NCBI GenBank assembly: GCA_905397405.1
Contig: CAJPVJ010000013.1
Location: 23,020-87,019 of the forward strand
Direction: 5' to 3'
Source of the DNA: Oppiella nova
Taxonomy: Eukaryota > Arthropoda > Arachnida > Sarcoptiformes > Oppiidae
Length of the DNA stretch: 64,000 bases
Part shown: positions 25,309 to 35,023 of the stretch, piece by piece
How the letters are laid out: each line of letters opens with the position of its first letter
Numbering within the stretch: the stretch's first letter is position 1
Position numbers and translations under genes: made by a program
Notes under the pieces: generated by a model
Seen by the model: only the letters and a program-made list of their open reading frames with translations
Database searches by the model: none
Told to the model about the DNA's origin: nothing

Positions 25309-26648
25309 CAAAAGAATCCTACTTTATTACCTTGGAGTTCTTGCGCTAAGTTATAGGCTTGATGGTCTGAAAATTTACTCACAATATCTAAGACTTGCAT
25401 AATATTGTCATAGTGATGATCACTAAAGCGTGCACCAAAGCGTTCTAAAATAGACAGTAAACGACCATCTTTAAAACTTAATGTTTTATTCGGTGTCGTA
25501 AGGGGAATAAAGGCATCTAAAATATGCTGTAAACTCTGATGGGCAATAATTTCCAAACCTGATTTTTGCGGGTGTTCAAATATTTTTTCACGGGCAAGGT
25601 TTTTTGCTCGATCAATCCCAATCTCAATATCCTCAGCACAGTATTGCAGTAACGAACCTTTTAGCTGTCCTGACAAAATTTGATAATGTTGTTTTGCGAA
25701 AGCAGTGGTTACTTCATCTACCAGCCGTTTCATGACACGACCGCGTAAGGCTGCAATTTTTTGTTGCCAAGTCATATACGGCATACTAAGTTCAGCGGGA
25801 ACGCCATAATCTCCTAACAAATCAAGAAAAATAGGTTCAACTTCTTCATAGCTGAGCATATTGAGAATAATACCGTCTTCTAAATCAATTAAGGCATAAC
25901 AAATGTCATCAGCAGCTTCTAGTAAATACGTCAGCGGATGACGACACCAATGATACTCACCCAATTGAATTAAACCGAGTTGATCTGCAATCTGTTTAAG
26001 AATTTCTTTTTCAGCTTGATAACAGCCAAATTTAGCCCGTTTGCTTGCAGGAGTATTCCCTTGAGATTCGATGGTCTTAGAGAGCCAAGGATACTTTAAG
26101 TAAGCTCCTAACGTTGCGTAAGTAAGACGCATCCCTCCATCATGAGGATGATAGTCAATTTTAGTAAGCAGTCTTAAACCTTGGGCATTACCTTCGAACT
26201 GTCGTACATCTGCTTGTTGTTCAGGGCTCAGATCTTGTAAAAAATTTGTATGTGCAGCGTCATCAAACCATTCACGAATCGCATATTCACCAGCATGTCC
26301 AAAGGGTGGGTTACCGATATCATGTGCTAAACATGCAGCTTGAATAATTGCCCCTACATCCGCTGGGGAGATCCAAACGGGGAGTTCATTTTTGATTTTT
26401 TCAGCAGCGAGCATTCCCAAAGAACGGCCAATACATGACACCTCTAAAGAGTGCGTGAGCCGTGTATGAATACCATCATGTTGGGTCAGTGGATGAACTT
26501 GAGTTTTACGATTGAGTTGTCTAAAACTTTGCGAAAATATAATGCGGTCATAATCTTTATGAAATGGACTTCGTGCCTGTTCTGTACTTTGCTTTTTACT
26601 ACCTAAACGAACTGTTGAAAGGAGTTCTAACCAACGCATTTGAGTCAT
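25308..26648 (-). CDS. dgt: dGTPase-like dNTP triphosphohydrolase
   Basis: A 446-residue HD-domain enzyme. The metal site shows as 'RLTHSLEVSCIGRSLG' and 'AACLAHDIGNPPFGHAGEYA', with a further 'LLEAADDICYALIDLEDG'. The family cleaves dNTPs, dGTP best, to the nucleoside and triphosphate and so adjusts nucleotide pools. The start could also be the ATG three codons later ('MRWLELLS'); neither has a strong ribosome binding site. It is the first gene of the minus-strand unit with the zinc-ribbon protein, ruvA and ruvB. Confidence 0.88.
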   Translation of the reverse strand: MTQMRWLELLSTVRLGSKKQSTEQARSPFHKDYDRIIFSQSFRQLNRKTQVHPLTQHDGIHTRLTHSLEVSCIGRSLGMLAAEKIKNELPVWISPADVGAIIQAACLAHDIGNPPFGHAGEYAIREWFDDAAHTNFLQDLSPEQQADVRQFEGNAQGLRLLTKIDYHPHDGGMRLTYATLGAYLKYPWLSKTIESQGNTPASKRAKFGCYQAEKEILKQIADQLGLIQLGEYHWCRHPLTYLLEAADDICYALIDLEDGIILNMLSYEEVEPIFLDLLGDYGVPAELSMPYMTWQQKIAALRGRVMKRLVDEVTTAFAKQHYQILSGQLKGSLLQYCAEDIEIGIDRAKNLAREKIFEHPQKSGLEIIAHQSLQHILDAFIPLTTPNKTLSFKDGRLLSILERFGARFSDHHYDNIMQVLDIVSKFSDHQAYNLAQELQGNKVGFF

Positions 26649-26867
26649 TTATCATTATTCATTCTTTCGTTAATCGTATGATGCCAAATTTATTGAAAAT
26701 GTACTAGGGGCGGGCGACATAAGTTGTCTTGGTAATGATTTATTCTTATATGAACACTAACAGGGAAATCAAATCAATTTAGCTATGATTTGACTATGGT
26801 TTAGAATTTTCAAAAATAAATGTTAGAGTCTCGCTTTATAAATGATAAGGAATAGGCTTTATATAAG

Positions 26868-27923
26868 ATGAGTTTAAAAGATCAATTCGTTAGTTTTGTG
26901 CTTATTTTATGCTTACCAATAATTTATACTCATGGTGAAAACTATCCTATTATTGATCCTTCAAAAGAAATTTCTATTACAGAAAATGCATTAGGGCTAC
27001 GCTCATTTGAAGAACGTACAATAATTGATTATACGTTTTATCCTCACAAGCAAACTGGGCAAAATCAGGTATTTAATGCAGATGAGATGAAACAGATAGA
27101 GTTAGAAAATTTCGAGCTCCAGAATATAGTTAAAACCTTGTATCCTTTCGATATTGTACAAATGAATGACTCACAATTTTCACATTCGAATACAAAATTA
27201 TTTACCGCTGTTGAATATAAATACTATGAAAAATGTAATTGTATTGATGGTAAAAAACTCATTGAGAAAAATATCGTCGTTTTCCCCCGTAAAGCTATTC
27301 AATTCAAAAATATAAATAAGGAAAAGCGTTTTTTACTTCCAGTCGAAATATTCGAAATGCATGGGGCTGGACGAGAAATACGTATTACAGATCCTAAATT
27401 GGAACTTTATTTATTTAAGCAATTGGAAACTGGCAAATATCAATTGGTTACTCGCACACCAATAAATTATGAAGGTATCGATTCTTATGAAGGCTTTGAA
27501 ACCTCCCTAAGTAAGTTGAGTGTTCCTGAAATTGCTTCAAATATTAGGCTAATTGGCGCAGATAGAAAGGGAAGTTTTTTCAGGTTATATGGTATAGCAA
27601 ATGGAGCAAAGTACTCTGATTGGTATGTCTTAAGTTTGAAAGAGGATGAGTTTCTACGAAGCTATTTAGTCTCAAATGCGAGTGAGGATACAACAGAAAT
27701 GTTTTATACACCTAAAGCACACAAGTTTGATTCAAAACTTTCTTTTATACCCGTAAAAGGACAGTCATATTATCCAATACAGATTCAATATAAAGGTAAT
27801 AAATTTTATTTTTCTAATTATAAATTGGAAGATAAAAACCAAATCAATAGGGTGGAATTTGATCCAAGCTTGGGGGTTTATAGCTATGATTCACCGACTA
27901 TGCAACGTATGTTGTCAAAGTAA
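26868..27923 (+). CDS. Secreted hypothetical protein
   Basis: A 351-residue protein with a signal peptide ('FVSFVLILCLPIIYTHGE', cleavage near residue 23). The mature part is rich in aromatic and charged residues with a 'KCNCIDGKK' cysteine pair near residue 125, and is predicted mostly beta by eye. I recognise no family. It is followed after 23 nt by a lipoprotein gene, so the two probably form an operon acting in the periplasm. Nothing in the sequence shows its function. Confidence 0.65.
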   Translation: MSLKDQFVSFVLILCLPIIYTHGENYPIIDPSKEISITENALGLRSFEERTIIDYTFYPHKQTGQNQVFNADEMKQIELENFELQNIVKTLYPFDIVQMNDSQFSHSNTKLFTAVEYKYYEKCNCIDGKKLIEKNIVVFPRKAIQFKNINKEKRFLLPVEIFEMHGAGREIRITDPKLELYLFKQLETGKYQLVTRTPINYEGIDSYEGFETSLSKLSVPEIASNIRLIGADRKGSFFRLYGIANGAKYSDWYVLSLKEDEFLRSYLVSNASEDTTEMFYTPKAHKFDSKLSFIPVKGQSYYPIQIQYKGNKFYFSNYKLEDKNQINRVEFDPSLGVYSYDSPTMQRMLSK

Positions 27924-27946
27924 CGCAAAATAATGAAGGGTATTCA

Positions 27947-28684
27947 GTGAACAATAAATTTATATTGCTATTCATAATTTTTTTGTCAGGATGTAACCAA
28001 GTTGATAAAAATCTATCCAATCAAAACAAAGAAATTGAAACACAGAAAAAGATTGAAGTGAGTAAAGCTGAAATCGAAGAAAGCATTCCTGCGAAGCCTG
28101 AAGCAGTAGATCAAGCTTTCGCGACTTTTGCTTTTCAAGAAACGCCAGATGGTCATTTGACAAATAATTGTATTTGGACAGATGATCCAAATGCGCAAAA
28201 TAAACAGTATTGGAGCATCTTACCAAGCAGTATGTTGAATGGAAAAGCTAAATTTACAATAGAGGATCTTACGCCTAGCAAGGTGAAGATTGGGCAACCA
28301 ATTAAAAACTGCAACGAAGCTTATAAAAATGATACGGCAAACTATGCGTATGCGATCAATAAAAGTGGCGATTTGGTTAATGCGGTGGCCCTCAAGCTTG
28401 ATCGAATGACTCAAAATGCGGATCATACGTATACAATTGATCTGAATAAAAACTTGCATCCTGAAAAAATCTATGTGTGCTATAACATGGAAAGTTTAGA
28501 TGTATTTTTCATTGACTCTGCATCTCAAAACCCAAATTTAGAACATATCAATGTCCGATTATCCTATGATATTGATGGTGAAATCGATCCTGAGATTTCT
28601 TGTGGAAAAGTCTTTTATCAAAAAAGCGGAATCATTGCGAAAGAAGATCCTAAAACGGGTGAGTTTCATTATACAGCTCAATAA
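27947..28684 (+). CDS. Lipoprotein, unknown function
   Basis: The start is the GTG at 27947, with AAGGG 6 nt upstream. The 245-residue product has a short lipoprotein signal with lipobox 'FLSGC' (Cys16). A Lys/Glu-rich linker (residues 20-50) precedes a globular domain with four cysteines ('NNCIWTDDP', 'IKNCNEAY', 'IYVCYNM', 'EISCGKVF') that could form two disulfides. The family is unknown to me. It is co-transcribed with the upstream secreted protein gene. Confidence 0.7.
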   Translation: MNNKFILLFIIFLSGCNQVDKNLSNQNKEIETQKKIEVSKAEIEESIPAKPEAVDQAFATFAFQETPDGHLTNNCIWTDDPNAQNKQYWSILPSSMLNGKAKFTIEDLTPSKVKIGQPIKNCNEAYKNDTANYAYAINKSGDLVNAVALKLDRMTQNADHTYTIDLNKNLHPEKIYVCYNMESLDVFFIDSASQNPNLEHINVRLSYDIDGEIDPEISCGKVFYQKSGIIAKEDPKTGEFHYTAQ

Positions 28685-28743
28685 TTCAATTGTTACGAAT
28701 CATGTTTAAAGACGAAAGTCAAAGTAAATCGGATATTTAAAAC

Positions 28744-28790
28744 CAAGATTTCAGCGTTTTTTAAGTGGGATATGACTAGCTGAAATCTTG
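28744..28790 (+). terminator. Terminator-like inverted repeat
   Basis: CAAGATTTCAGC and GCTGAAATCTTG are perfect 12-bp arms around a 23-nt loop, 60 nt after the lipoprotein gene. Confidence 0.6.
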
Positions 28791-28830
28791 CTTTCACAGT
28801 AGAATATGCGCTCTCTTCAAGTCACATTGA

Positions 28831-28851
28831 GGTAGGTTGCCAAAACCTGCC
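28831..28851 (+). promoter_or_regulatory. Leader hairpin just before the purL start
   Basis: GGTAGGTT, loop GCCAA, AACCTGCC: 8 bp with one G-T wobble. It ends 2-5 nt before the likely GGAG ribosome binding site of purL and could affect translation. Confidence 0.4.
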
Positions 28852-28869
28852 CGTGGAGCCAAAAACAGC

Positions 28870-31800
28870 ATGTTTATCGTTGCCGGTGCACCTGCACACT
28901 CTTCTTTTAAGCAAACACAACTATTAACACGCCTTGCGTCGATCAGTTCTGTTCAATCAATAGAAAGCCAATGGGTTTACCTTTTCGACCAAACGCTCAA
29001 CGAGCAACAACAGCAATCTGCTTTACAGCTTTTAAACGATGGCGCATCGTTTGAAGTTCGTCAGGCTGCAAGTGACGAAGTCCAGATTTTAGTCACGCCA
29101 CGTGTCGGTACAATTTCACCGTGGTCATCTAAGGCAACCGATATTTTTGCCAATTGTAATACACCTGTACACCGCCTAGAACGCGGTGTTTTGTTTACTT
29201 TAAAGGGGATTTCTGAAATCTCTGATGCAGTAAAACAAATTTTACATGACCGTATGACAGAAAGCGTTTTCAATAAAATTGATGACGCAGCAGCTTTATT
29301 CTCTGAAACTGAGCCTAAGCCTTTAAACTCAATTGATATTTTGGGGCAAGGTAAAGATGCACTGGTTAAAGCAAACTCTGAGTTTGGCTTTGCCTTGTCA
29401 GATGAAGAAATTGACTATTTAACCGCAGCATTTAATAAGATGGGGCGTAACCCACACGACATCGAGTTGATGATGTTTGCTCAAGCAAACTCAGAACATT
29501 GTCGTCATAAAATCTTTGGTTCAGAGTGGACAATTGATGGTGAAAAACAACCATTATCATTGTTCCAAATGATTAAAAACACTTATAAAGAATCACCTAC
29601 AGATGTTTTGTCAGCATATAAAGATAATGCTTCTGTAATTGTTGGTTTTGACACACAGCGTTTCTATCCGAAAAAAGATGAAGCCACGGGTCACCATATT
29701 TATAAATACAAGAGCCAAGCTGCCCACATTCTTATGAAAGTGGAAACCCATAACCATCCAACCGCAATTGCTCCATTTGCAGGTGCTGCGACAGGTTCTG
29801 GTGGTGAAATTCGTGATGAAGGTGCAACAGGCCGTGGTGGTAAACCAAAAGCAGGTTTAACGGGTTTTACGGTTTCTAACCTTAATATTCCAGGTTTTGA
29901 ACAGCCTTGGGAAGAAAACTACGGTAAACCATCTCGTATGGCATCACCACTTCAGATCATGATTGATGGTCCTTTAGGTGGTGCAGCATTTAACAACGAG
30001 TTTGGTCGTCCTGCGTTAAATGGTTACTTCCGTACTTTTGAGCAAAATGTTAATGGTGAAGTAAAAGGTTTCCATAAACCGATTATGATTGCGGGTGGTT
30101 ACGGGAATATCCGTCCTGACCATGTTGAAAAAGATGCAATTCAGCCAGGTGATTTACTGATTGTATTGGGTGGTCCTGCGATGCTCATTGGTTTGGGCGG
30201 TGGTGCAGCTTCTTCTGTAGATAGCGGTAAATTGGGTGAAAACCTAGATTTTGCTTCTGTACAACGTGAAAACCCAGAAATGGAGCGTCGTTGTCAGGAA
30301 GTGATTGATGCATGTTGGAGAATGGAAGACTTTAACCCGATCGTATCTGTACATGATGTGGGGGCGGGTGGTGTTTCCAATGCAATGCCTGAACTTGTGA
30401 ATGATCACGAATTGGGTGCAACTCTTGATCTTCGTAAAATCCCATCGCTTGAACCTGGCATGTCGCCAATGGAAATCTGGTCAAATGAAGCGCAAGAACG
30501 TTATGTACTTGCCATCAAACCAGAATCATTAGAGTTATTTGAATCGATTTGTGCACGTGAACGTTGCCCATTTGCTGTATTGGGTGAAGCGACTGAAGCA
30601 CGTCAATTGACTGTAAACGATCCATTGTTTGAAAACAAAGCAGTGGATATGCCAATGCAAGTCATGCTTGGTGGTACGCCACGTATGAGTCGTACATACG
30701 AAACGATTCAACGTAAAGGTGATGAGTTTGATGCATCTAAAGTTGATTTAAAAGATGCGATCTTCCGTGTATTGAAAAACCCGACAGTGGCTTCAAAATC
30801 ATTCCTAATCACCATTGGTGACCGTTCAATCACGGGTATGGTATCGCGTGATCAGATGGTGGGCCGCTGGCAAGTGCCAGTTGCGGATGCTGCGGTAACC
30901 ACAACAAGCTTACAAGGCTATACCGGTGAAGCAATGGCAATGGGTGAGCGTCCTCCTGTTGCATTGTTAAATCCTGCTGCTTCGGCACGTTTGGCCGTGG
31001 CTGAGTCCATCACCAATATCATGTGTGCCAATATTGAACAGATCAGTGATATTAAACTGTCTGCTAACTGGATGGCGGCCGCAGGTCAAAAAGGTGAAGA
31101 TCAAGCATTATTCGAAGGTGTAAAAGCCATCGGTATGGAAATGTGTCCAGCATTGGGTATTGCAATTCCAGTGGGTAAAGACTCATTGTCAATGCGTACA
31201 ACTTGGAATGACGAAGGCGAAGATAAATCTGTGACTTCACCAATGTCTGGTGTCATCACTGCATTTGCACCTGTGTTGGATGTTCGTAAAACATTGACAC
31301 CTGAATTGAAAAATGAAGATTCAGTTCTGGTACGTATTGATTTATCTAAAGGTCAGTTCCGTTTAGGCGGTTCGATCCTTGCACAAGTGTATAAGGCAAT
31401 TGGTTCTGTTACACCTGATGTTGATAACTTTGATGAGTTCAAAGCGTTCTTTGCATTGGTTCAAGATTGGAATAATCGCGGTTTGATCATGGCGTATCAT
31501 GACATCGGTGATGGTGGCTTATTGGCAACTGTTGCTGAAATGATGTTTGCTTCACGCTTAGGTGTAGCACTTGAAGATCAATCTACTGAAAGCTTATTTG
31601 CCGAAGAAATTGGTGCAGTATTGCAAATTTCTAAAGCAGACTGGGCAAGTTTGACAGATGAAGTTGCAACTTCAAGTTTAAAAGAAGCGATTCGCGTTGT
31701 TGGTACTGTCAATGATTCTGATAAATTGTCAGTGAACGGTTTGGTACTTGATCGTGCTGAATTGCAACAAGCTTGGACTGAAGTGTCTCATCAAATTCAA

Positions 31801-32703
31801 CGTTTACGTGATAACGTAGAAACCGCTGATTCAGAATTTGCATTAATTGGTGATAAAAACCATAAAGGTATAATTGCATTACCAACTTTTGATTTAAATG
31901 AGCCTGTTGAAGCACCATATATCAATGAACGCCGTCCAAACATGATGATTTTACGTGAACAAGGCGTGAATGGTCATGTTGAAATGGCTGCGGCATTCGA
32001 TAAAGTTGGTTTTAATACTGTTGATGTTCACATGAGTGATTTACTTTCAGGTCGTGTAGATTTAGACGACTTTGAAGGGCTGGTTGCTTGTGGTGGTTTC
32101 TCTTATGGCGATGTTTTAGGTGCTGGTGGTGGTTGGGCCAAGTCTGTACTGTTTAATCCTAAACTTCGTGATCAATTTGAGAAATTCTTTAACCGTGACA
32201 ATACTTTCTCTGTGGGTATTTGTAATGGTTGTCAAATGTTGGCTCAGCTTGCACCACTTATTCCAGGTGCAGACAACTGGCCACGTTTCCGCCGTAATAC
32301 TTCAGAAGTATTTGAAGCACGTGTTGTGAATGTGAAAGTTGAGAAATCTCCATCGATTCTTCTAGAAGGTATGGAAGGCTCTATTTTACCAATCGCTGTT
32401 GCACATGGTGAAGGTCGTGCAGAAACTTCTGCTGAAAACTTTGCTGCGTTAAATGCGGGTAATCAAGTAATTTTACGTTATGTAGACAGCTTGGGTAATG
32501 CAACTCAACAATACCCATTGAACCCGAATGGCTCTCCTGAGGCGATTTCTGGGGTGACCTCAAAAGATGGTCGTGCAACGATTATGATGCCGCATCCTGA
32601 ACGTAATTTCCGTGCAATTCAACATTCTTGGAAACCTGAAGAGTGGACAGAAGATGGTGCATGGTTACGTATGTTCCGTAATGCACGTAAGTTTATTGGT
32701 TAA
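28870..32703 (+). CDS. purL: Phosphoribosylformylglycinamidine synthase (FGAM synthase)
   Basis: The ATG at 28870 ('[13 protein letters not shown]') with GGAG about 11 nt upstream is chosen over an upstream TTG, giving 1277 residues. This is the large single-chain PurL of gammaproteobacteria. Order: PurS-like N-domain, two AIRS-type ATP domains ('[20 protein letters not shown]', '[16 protein letters not shown]' and '[16 protein letters not shown]'), and a C-terminal glutamine amidotransferase with Cys1118 ('GICNGCQML') and His1242/Glu1244 ('PHPERNF'). It makes FGAM from FGAR, glutamine and ATP in de novo purine synthesis. It is monocistronic with its own terminator. Confidence 0.98.
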   Translation: MFIVAGAPAHSSFKQTQLLTRLASISSVQSIESQWVYLFDQTLNEQQQQSALQLLNDGASFEVRQAASDEVQILVTPRVGTISPWSSKATDIFANCNTPVHRLERGVLFTLKGISEISDAVKQILHDRMTESVFNKIDDAAALFSETEPKPLNSIDILGQGKDALVKANSEFGFALSDEEIDYLTAAFNKMGRNPHDIELMMFAQANSEHCRHKIFGSEWTIDGEKQPLSLFQMIKNTYKESPTDVLSAYKDNASVIVGFDTQRFYPKKDEATGHHIYKYKSQAAHILMKVETHNHPTAIAPFAGAATGSGGEIRDEGATGRGGKPKAGLTGFTVSNLNIPGFEQPWEENYGKPSRMASPLQIMIDGPLGGAAFNNEFGRPALNGYFRTFEQNVNGEVKGFHKPIMIAGGYGNIRPDHVEKDAIQPGDLLIVLGGPAMLIGLGGGAASSVDSGKLGENLDFASVQRENPEMERRCQEVIDACWRMEDFNPIVSVHDVGAGGVSNAMPELVNDHELGATLDLRKIPSLEPGMSPMEIWSNEAQERYVLAIKPESLELFESICARERCPFAVLGEATEARQLTVNDPLFENKAVDMPMQVMLGGTPRMSRTYETIQRKGDEFDASKVDLKDAIFRVLKNPTVASKSFLITIGDRSITGMVSRDQMVGRWQVPVADAAVTTTSLQGYTGEAMAMGERPPVALLNPAASARLAVAESITNIMCANIEQISDIKLSANWMAAAGQKGEDQALFEGVKAIGMEMCPALGIAIPVGKDSLSMRTTWNDEGEDKSVTSPMSGVITAFAPVLDVRKTLTPELKNEDSVLVRIDLSKGQFRLGGSILAQVYKAIGSVTPDVDNFDEFKAFFALVQDWNNRGLIMAYHDIGDGGLLATVAEMMFASRLGVALEDQSTESLFAEEIGAVLQISKADWASLTDEVATSSLKEAIRVVGTVNDSDKLSVNGLVLDRAELQQAWTEVSHQIQRLRDNVETADSEFALIGDKNHKGIIALPTFDLNEPVEAPYINERRPNMMILREQGVNGHVEMAAAFDKVGFNTVDVHMSDLLSGRVDLDDFEGLVACGGFSYGDVLGAGGGWAKSVLFNPKLRDQFEKFFNRDNTFSVGICNGCQMLAQLAPLIPGADNWPRFRRNTSEVFEARVVNVKVEKSPSILLEGMEGSILPIAVAHGEGRAETSAENFAALNAGNQVILRYVDSLGNATQQYPLNPNGSPEAISGVTSKDGRATIMMPHPERNFRAIQHSWKPEEWTEDGAWLRMFRNARKFIG

Positions 32704-32726
32704 TTAGATCTAGACCAATGAATTGT

Positions 32727-32750
32727 AAAAGCCCCGTAAGGGGCTTTTTT
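32727..32750 (+). terminator. Terminator of purL
   Basis: AAAAGCCCC, loop GTAA, GGGGCTTTTTT. Confidence 0.9.
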
Positions 32751-33012
32751 GTTTTAAACTGATCAATATTTCTATCGCCTCCACTCAAAGGTAAGATTTA
32801 TGCTGCCACGGGATAGTGGCACTATATAGGATTAAATAATGCAACATTAAAATGAGTTGATTTATATCAAGTTAATTATATTGATGAGTATAAGATAATT
32901 TTAGTTACAGTTTTAACTTTGGTTTATTTCTTGCATGTTATACATTGTCTATTAAAAGACCAATGTTTTGCCCCAAAAATGTTCCATGATGTAGCAAGAA
33001 TGAGGTGATAAA

Positions 33013-33138
33013 ATGATAAGAACAGTCAATTATTCAACAGCAGATAAGGTCATCCTTCGCCAAAAAGGCTGGAAATGGTTTAGTGTTATTTTAGTTGTAC
33101 AAATGCTGATTATTCTCAGTGCATATTTAATTGCATAG
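33013..33138 (+). CDS. Small single-pass membrane protein (41 aa)
   Basis: A short frame with a very good ribosome binding site (GAGGTG, 6 nt before the ATG). The 41-residue product has a polar, basic N-terminus ('MIRTVNYSTADKV') and the juxtamembrane block 'RQKGWKWF'. One hydrophobic helix to the end follows ('SVILVVQMLIILSAYLIA'). A typical terminator follows at 33187-33212. The combination of ribosome site, membrane segment and terminator makes it likely real. The 'in' side is probably the basic N-terminus. The function is unknown. Confidence 0.6.
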   Translation: MIRTVNYSTADKVILRQKGWKWFSVILVVQMLIILSAYLIA

Positions 33139-33186
33139 CTAAAGAAGCGAGTACATTCTCTGATTGATAATTTTAGATGCTAATAA

Positions 33187-33212
33187 CAAAAGCCACTTTA
33201 TTGTGGTTTTTG
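33187..33212 (+). terminator. Rho-independent terminator
   Basis: AAAAGCCAC and GTGGTTTTT pair (one G-T) around a short loop, about 50 nt after the small membrane protein gene. Confidence 0.7.
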
Positions 33213-33279
33213 TGTATTAAAGATATTTCATGAATCAAAAAATGATCATGTGAAGTGAATTATATTGGAATTGAAAGTT

Positions 33280-33312
33280 CCTTCTCCCTATGGGAGAAGG
33301 TTAGGATGAGGG
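33280..33312. repeat. REP-like palindromic element
   Basis: CCTTCTCCC, loop TAT, GGGAGAAGG followed by TTAGGATGAGGG. This palindrome plus 'TTAGG-TGAGGG' tail is a widespread intergenic REP-type repeat in bacterial chromosomes, known to be mobilised by RAYT transposases. None is in the window. The rest of the 33139-33468 gap has no gene. Confidence 0.65.
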
Positions 33313-33468
33313 TGCTTTTATGTTGATTTATGGTTTTAAAAAGGACTTATGAAAGAAGTCTATTATGAATTTTTATAATTTTTTTTCATAAAAATAAATG
33401 ACCTAATCGTGACTTTAGAGTCCTTACAAAACTTATTGCTTTCGCAAACGACTGCTGGAAAATAATCT

Positions 33469-33999
33469 ATGAAACAGTTTCAGAATATAAATAAAATAAG
33501 TTTACTAATAGTCGGTTTGATTTTTACGCAATTGGTAAATGCTCAGAATATTCAGATAGACACGCTTATCGATACTAAAGCGATCAATTGTTATGCACTT
33601 TTTCAACATCCTGAAAGTAAAATAGCTGTACTTTTACAAGATTTTAGCCGTGATGGGCAGAAAAATATAAAGCTGAATAAATCTAAACAGACGATGATTG
33701 TTGGTAATAATACATATTATGGTGTGCAAGGTTATCGCTATTATAAAACTGCACATACTGAACAGGATGACTTAGCAGTAGATAGTAATGTTTTTGGATC
33801 ACAACTGATCAAAATTGCATTACAAAAATATAAATCGGGTAAAACTCAATCCAATGGTTACTATTTTGTATTTAAGGGTACACCGACAACGGTGCTCTAT
33901 CATTTACGTAAGGTTGTGGGTGATGATTGGAATATTGAGAACGCTTTAGATGAAACACCACAAGGAAACTCAAAGTTGAGCTGTGGCTATACAAGGTAA
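33469..33999 (+). CDS. Secreted hypothetical protein
   Basis: A 176-residue protein with a signal peptide ending at 'QLVNAQN' (residue ~25). The mature region has a mixed alpha/beta look ('CYALFQHPESKIAVLLQDF' and 'GYYFVFKGTPTTVLYHLRKV') and two cysteines that may pair. I recognise no family. It is followed after 4 nt by a lipoprotein gene and then a second related lipoprotein gene, so it leads a small envelope operon. Confidence 0.6.
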   Translation: MKQFQNINKISLLIVGLIFTQLVNAQNIQIDTLIDTKAINCYALFQHPESKIAVLLQDFSRDGQKNIKLNKSKQTMIVGNNTYYGVQGYRYYKTAHTEQDDLAVDSNVFGSQLIKIALQKYKSGKTQSNGYYFVFKGTPTTVLYHLRKVVGDDWNIENALDETPQGNSKLSCGYTR

Positions 34000-34003
34000 A
34001 TGA

Positions 34004-34414
34004 ATGAATAGATTTATATTTCTAATACCAATACTGTTTTCACTTAGCGCATGTTATCCATATATAGAAAAAACCATACCTGAAATTGAAGTAACTGTAA
34101 AAGATTCTGAAGGGAAAATGGTGGATCTTGCTTATGTCGTTTTAACGACGACAGTTAAAGAGGGTAAAACGATCAAAAACTACAAGACTCAATATACTAA
34201 AAATGGCAAAGCGTATTTTGATATCAATAGATCTTTTGCACTGAATATGGGGTTGGATAGAAAGTATACATGGTCGCTCTGTGTATCTAAACAAGGCTAT
34301 AAAAAGCAATATTACAGTATTTCAGATAAAAGTATTTTTGATATACATTTAGAAAGATTGGAAGATCCAAAAGTGAATCAAAAATGCCAGAACAATACAC
34401 TTAGAATAAGGTGA
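34004..34414 (+). CDS. Lipoprotein with Ig-like/carboxypeptidase-regulatory-like fold (paralogue A)
   Basis: A 136-residue lipoprotein with lipobox 'LSAC' (Cys17), then 'YPYIEKTIPEIEVTVKDSEG'. The mature domain resembles a transthyretin-like or carboxypeptidase-regulatory-like beta-sandwich: an opening strand 'IEVTVKDSEGKMVDLAYVVL' and a later 'YTWSLCVSKQGYKKQYYSI'. The Gly-Tyr turn after Lys is typical of that fold. It is clearly related to the next gene, with a similar signal, 'CYP' and 'LC.. KxGY' blocks. The two arose by tandem duplication. The partner or substrate is unknown. Confidence 0.65.
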   Translation: MNRFIFLIPILFSLSACYPYIEKTIPEIEVTVKDSEGKMVDLAYVVLTTTVKEGKTIKNYKTQYTKNGKAYFDINRSFALNMGLDRKYTWSLCVSKQGYKKQYYSISDKSIFDIHLERLEDPKVNQKCQNNTLRIR

Positions 34415-34478
34415 CTATAATTTCCCACATGTCAAAATTAATTTAGAAAAATCAAAAAATTTTTAAATAGATGAGTTT

Positions 34479-34895
34479 ATGAAAAGAAGCATATTTCTAG
34501 TACCAATCCTGATTTCTTTAAGTAGTTGTTATCCGATATATAAAACACAGAAGCCTCAAGTGACTGTGACTGTTGTAAATGAGCAGGGAGTAGCAATTTC
34601 TGATGTAAAAGTCGTGTTAGTAACGGCAGTACATCCTGCAAAAATAGATGACCAGTATGATGAAAAGTTCACAAACAAATTGGGGATAGTGAATTTTGAA
34701 AAACAGGCCGAATGGAAAGTTGAGAGCTTAATGATTCATGGGGTACAAGTGTACGATTGGAATTTATGCCTTGCAAAAGATGGCTATATCACACAAGAAT
34801 TTGTCGATGTCGGTAAAAAAGCGCAGATTAAAATCATTTTAAAGAAAGGTAAAACGCCATTAAAACAGTACCCATTATCAATGCTAGAAGGTTAA
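34479..34895 (+). CDS. Lipoprotein with Ig-like/carboxypeptidase-regulatory-like fold (paralogue B)
   Basis: A 138-residue lipoprotein with lipobox 'LSSC' (Cys17) followed by 'YPIYKTQKPQVTVTVVNEQG'. Conserved with the upstream paralogue are the Cys-Tyr-Pro start, the opening strand, the central loop of variable length and 'DWNLCLAKDGYITQEFVDVG'. Overall similarity is moderate, so the duplication is old. It has no strong ribosome binding site beyond ATGAG-like sequence and is the last gene before a shared terminator. Confidence 0.65.
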   Translation: MKRSIFLVPILISLSSCYPIYKTQKPQVTVTVVNEQGVAISDVKVVLVTAVHPAKIDDQYDEKFTNKLGIVNFEKQAEWKVESLMIHGVQVYDWNLCLAKDGYITQEFVDVGKKAQIKIILKKGKTPLKQYPLSMLEG

Positions 34896-34986
34896 TTATT
34901 CTGCATATCATATATTCAATCTTTTGAGCGATTGGTGGAATTGAATGCAGTCTAAAAGGGAGGTGATCTTAGTCAAGCATGTACAA

Positions 34987-35010
34987 AAAAACCACCCGAA
35001 GGTGGTTTTT
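34987..35010. terminator. Bidirectional terminator
   Basis: AAAAACCACC, loop CGAA, GGTGGTTTTT between convergent genes; both strands end in a U run. Confidence 0.85.
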
Positions 35011-35023
35011 CTGATCTTAAAAA

